A stretch of 53,225 bases of DNA, taken from the NCBI GenBank assembly GCA_020447005.1, contig JAGRDO010000028.1, forward strand, positions 1,516 to 54,740, in the 5' to 3' direction. The DNA comes from Paracoccaceae bacterium. GTDB taxonomy: Bacteria > Pseudomonadota > Alphaproteobacteria > Rhodobacterales > Rhodobacteraceae. Below the pieces are notes generated by a model. That model ran no database searches, was not told the DNA's origin, and saw only the letters and a list, made by a program, of their open reading frames with translations. The translations under genes and the position numbers were made by a program. Of the stretch, positions 51,325 through 53,225 are shown piece by piece (the first letter of the stretch is position 1; every line of letters begins with the position of its first letter).

Positions 51325-51704
51325 AACCCCGGGCGCGCGTGATCACCGGCGCGGCCGATCTTGACGGGCTGTCGCTCGTCTCCGGTCCCCGGCAAGTGAA
51401 GTTTCACCCGCCGGTCGCCGATGCCGAAGACGCCAGCCAATGGCAAACGCGCCTGAACCGCGCCCTTTCCCGATGCGGATGCACCGAAGGCGGCGTCGCC
51501 ATGGCGCTGGCCCTCCCGGTCGCGGCACTCTGGGCCGGATGGCTCGCGCCCGAAGGCGCGGGCGTCCTGCTTCGTGCCGGGGCGGGCTTCGCTCTCATGG
51601 TCGCCGCGGCCCTCGCAGGCAAGCTTGCCGGGCTCGCCCGTGCCACCCGCCATCTCAGGGCCGAAATCGCGGCCTGCCGCAACTGGATGCACTCCCGGAA
51701 CTAG
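51321..51704 (+). CDS. Two-helix membrane protein of unknown function
   Basis: 127 residues starting at a GTG that overlaps the preceding stop (GTGA). The first ~50 residues are soluble (RARVITGAADLDGLSLVSG, RQVKFHPPVADAEDASQWQ). They are followed by CGCTEGG and two hydrophobic helices (about residues 58-75 and 80-100), then a basic C-terminal helix with one Cys. The frame is open up to 51237, inside the previous gene, but the coupled GTG is the likely start. Not recognised. The tight linkage argues for a joint function with the His-rich protein and the metalloprotease. Confidence 0.65.
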   Translation: MKPRARVITGAADLDGLSLVSGPRQVKFHPPVADAEDASQWQTRLNRALSRCGCTEGGVAMALALPVAALWAGWLAPEGAGVLLRAGAGFALMVAAALAGKLAGLARATRHLRAEIAACRNWMHSRN

Positions 51705-51734
51705 CGGGCCAGCCATCCGGGCCTTTCATCGTGG

Positions 51735-51775
51735 CCGAAATACCTCGGGGGTCCGGGGGCAGCGCCCCCGGCCTG
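51735..51775 (-). repeat. REP-like palindromic element, copy 3 (reverse)
   Basis: Read on the minus strand it has the same build as copy 1: palindrome CCGGGGGC-GCT-GCCCCCGG (51753-51771), GACCCCCGAGGTATTTC and a diverged tail. Stem bases differ from copy 1 but stay paired. It lies between two convergent genes, where it probably also works as a terminator. Confidence 0.65.
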
Positions 51776-51786
51776 CCCCGGAAAAC

Positions 51787-53225
51787 TCAGCCGTTGACGC
51801 GGATGCGCTCGTTGGACGGATCGAACGGGCTGTCCTCGACCACCTCGGCATCCCATTCCTGCCGCAGCATCCGCACCTTCAGCTTCGTGCCCACCGCGGC
51901 CAGATCGGGGCGGACATAGCCCATGCCGATCTGCTTGCCGAAGGCCACCGACCAGCCGCCCGAGGTCAGGCGGCCAACCTTCTCGCCCCCCGAAAGCAGC
52001 GCCTCCTTGCCCCAGGGGTCGGTGTCCTTTGGCCCGTCGATCAGCACGGTGACGCATTTCGCGCGGATGCCGGTGTCGATCATCGCCTGCTTGCCCTGAA
52101 ACTCCTTGGACAGGTCGATGAACCGGTCCAGCCCGGCTTCGGCGGGGGTCGCGTCGCGGCCCAGCTCGGTGCCGAAGGCGCGATAGCTCTTCTCCTGCCG
52201 CAGCCAGTTCTGCGCCCGCGCGCCGACCAGCTTCATCCCGTGCCTGTCACCCGCGGCCAGCAGCAGATCCCAAAGATAGCGCTGCATCTCGATCGGGTGA
52301 TGCAACTCCCAGCCCAGCTCGCCCGTATAAGCCACGCGGATCGCGTTCACCGGGCACATGCCCAGTTCGATCCGGCGCGCCGAAAGCCACGGGAACCGCT
52401 TGTTCGACAGCGCCGTATCCGGCTCGGCATCCTTGATGATCTCCTTCAGGATGTCGCGCGATTTCGGGCCGGCGATGGCGAAGACGCCCCACTGGGTCGT
52501 CACGTCATGCATATCCACATGCGCGCCGCCATTGGCGATGAAATCCTCGATCGACTTCTTCAGGTAATCGGCGTCATAGGCGGTCCAGGCCCCGGCGGAG
52601 ACGAGGTAATAGTCGTTTTCGCCATTGCGCACGATGGTGTATTCGGTCCGCGTCGTGCCGGTGGGCGTCAGCGCATAGGTCAGGTTGATGCGGCCGATCT
52701 TCGGCAGCGCGTTGCAGGTGAACCAGTCGAGGAAGGCCGTCGCCCCCGGCCCGCGCACGATATGCTTGGTAAAGGCCGTGGCGTCGATCAGGCCGGCCGT
52801 CTCGCGGATCGCCCGCGCCTCGGCTTCGGCATATTGCCACCACGCGCCACGGCGGAAACTGCGCGCGTCATGGTCGAACGAGGCGGGCGCATCCTTCGGT
52901 CCGTAATAGTTCGGCCGCTCCCAGCCGTTGACCTGCCCGAATTGCGCGCCAAGCGCCTTCTGGCGGTCATAGGCGGGGGCGGTACGCAACGGCCGGCAGG
53001 CTTCACGCTCTTCATCGGGGTGGTGCAGGACGAAGACATGCTCATAGCATTCCTCATTCTTGCGCGCGGCATATTCCGTCGTCATCCAGCCGCCGTAACG
53101 CTTGGGATCAAGGCTTGCCATGTCGATCTCGGCCTCGCCCTCGACCATCATCTGGGCAAGGTAATAGCCGGTGCCGCCCGCCGCCGTGATCCCGAAGGAA
53201 AACCCTTCGGCCAGCCACATGTTGC
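51787..53225 (-). CDS. Dimethylglycine/sarcosine dehydrogenase-type FAD protein, 5' truncated
   Basis: C-terminal 479 residues of a gene that begins beyond the window. The first ~50 residues end the FAD-oxidoreductase domain (GITAAGGTGYYLAQMMVEGEAEIDMA). A linker (YEHVFVLHHPDEEREACRPLR, RPNYYG) follows, then the folate-binding GcvT-like domain with RETAGLIDATAFTKHIVRGPGA, FAIAGPKSRDIL, IRVAYTGELGWELHHP and the C-terminal barrel. Such enzymes demethylate dimethylglycine or sarcosine and pass the methyl to tetrahydrofolate. This fits the one-carbon genes at 21125-22695. The exact substrate is not decided. Confidence 0.9.
   Translation of the reverse strand, partial: NMWLAEGFSFGITAAGGTGYYLAQMMVEGEAEIDMASLDPKRYGGWMTTEYAARKNEECYEHVFVLHHPDEEREACRPLRTAPAYDRQKALGAQFGQVNGWERPNYYGPKDAPASFDHDARSFRRGAWWQYAEAEARAIRETAGLIDATAFTKHIVRGPGATAFLDWFTCNALPKIGRINLTYALTPTGTTRTEYTIVRNGENDYYLVSAGAWTAYDADYLKKSIEDFIANGGAHVDMHDVTTQWGVFAIAGPKSRDILKEIIKDAEPDTALSNKRFPWLSARRIELGMCPVNAIRVAYTGELGWELHHPIEMQRYLWDLLLAAGDRHGMKLVGARAQNWLRQEKSYRAFGTELGRDATPAEAGLDRFIDLSKEFQGKQAMIDTGIRAKCVTVLIDGPKDTDPWGKEALLSGGEKVGRLTSGGWSVAFGKQIGMGYVRPDLAAVGTKLKVRMLRQEWDAEVVEDSPFDPSNERIRVNG

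Overview
The window looks like chromosomal DNA of an alphaproteobacterium of the order Rhodobacterales (Rhodobacteraceae). The reasons are the GC-rich coding sequence, the gene order LpoA-like lipoprotein / rsmI / yraN / gshB / comM, the glnD-murJ-trpS neighbourhood, kpsMET capsule-export genes, a dimethylglycine-dehydrogenase-type protein, a split methylenetetrahydrofolate reductase pair, and CtrA-like and FnrL-like DNA sites. This is inferred from gene content and order; no database search was possible.

Layout. 1-5407: a truncated thiolase, free methionine-R-sulfoxide reductase, dipeptide epimerase, two metallophosphoesterases and a complete acetyl-CoA acetyltransferase. 5594-10355: a hybrid histidine kinase converging on recQ, then yggT. 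10492-14988: acyl-CoA thioesterase, a tight MFS transporter / mepA / phytase-like esterase run, and a queuosine-precursor transporter with a foldable leader. 14989-15327 has no ordinary gene. It carries an 18-nt perfect complement of the 16S rRNA 3' end, an 18-codon leader ORF, a long stem structure and a strong terminator. Next come a small zinc-finger protein, a frameshifted DUF2459-like remnant and polA. 19004-23796: WYL regulator + VOC protein divergent from a crotonase, the MTHFR pair, GFA protein and a rhomboid protease. 23828-27839: putA divergent from an Lrp-type regulator. 27880-32486: tRNA-Leu, kpsT-kpsE divergent from kpsM, trpS, and a rhomboid-fold protein lacking catalytic residues. 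32477-40277: murJ-glnD-lipoprotein, divergent from rsmI-yraN-gshB. 40318-47781: comM, a GST with a YHS-like tail, coaBC-dut-moeB, and an M3 oligopeptidase. 47897-53225: a secreted protein behind a CtrA-type site, an FAD oxidoreductase, an AhpD-like protein behind an FnrL-type site, a three-gene membrane metalloprotease cluster of unknown function, and a truncated dimethylglycine-dehydrogenase-like gene.

Most genes are housekeeping: cell wall (mepA, murJ, LpoA-like), nitrogen control (glnD), DNA repair and uptake (polA, recQ, comM), cofactors (coaBC, gshB) and catabolism (putA, thiolases, one-carbon genes). The two places most likely to hold something undescribed are the 16S-complementary leader RNA at about 14990-15235 and the micro-operon at 50206-51704. 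The latter encodes an 11-residue-repeat amphipathic membrane module fused to a metzincin-like active site, a 46-residue His-rich single-pass protein and a 127-residue membrane protein. No CRISPR array, insertion sequence, rRNA or phage gene was seen.
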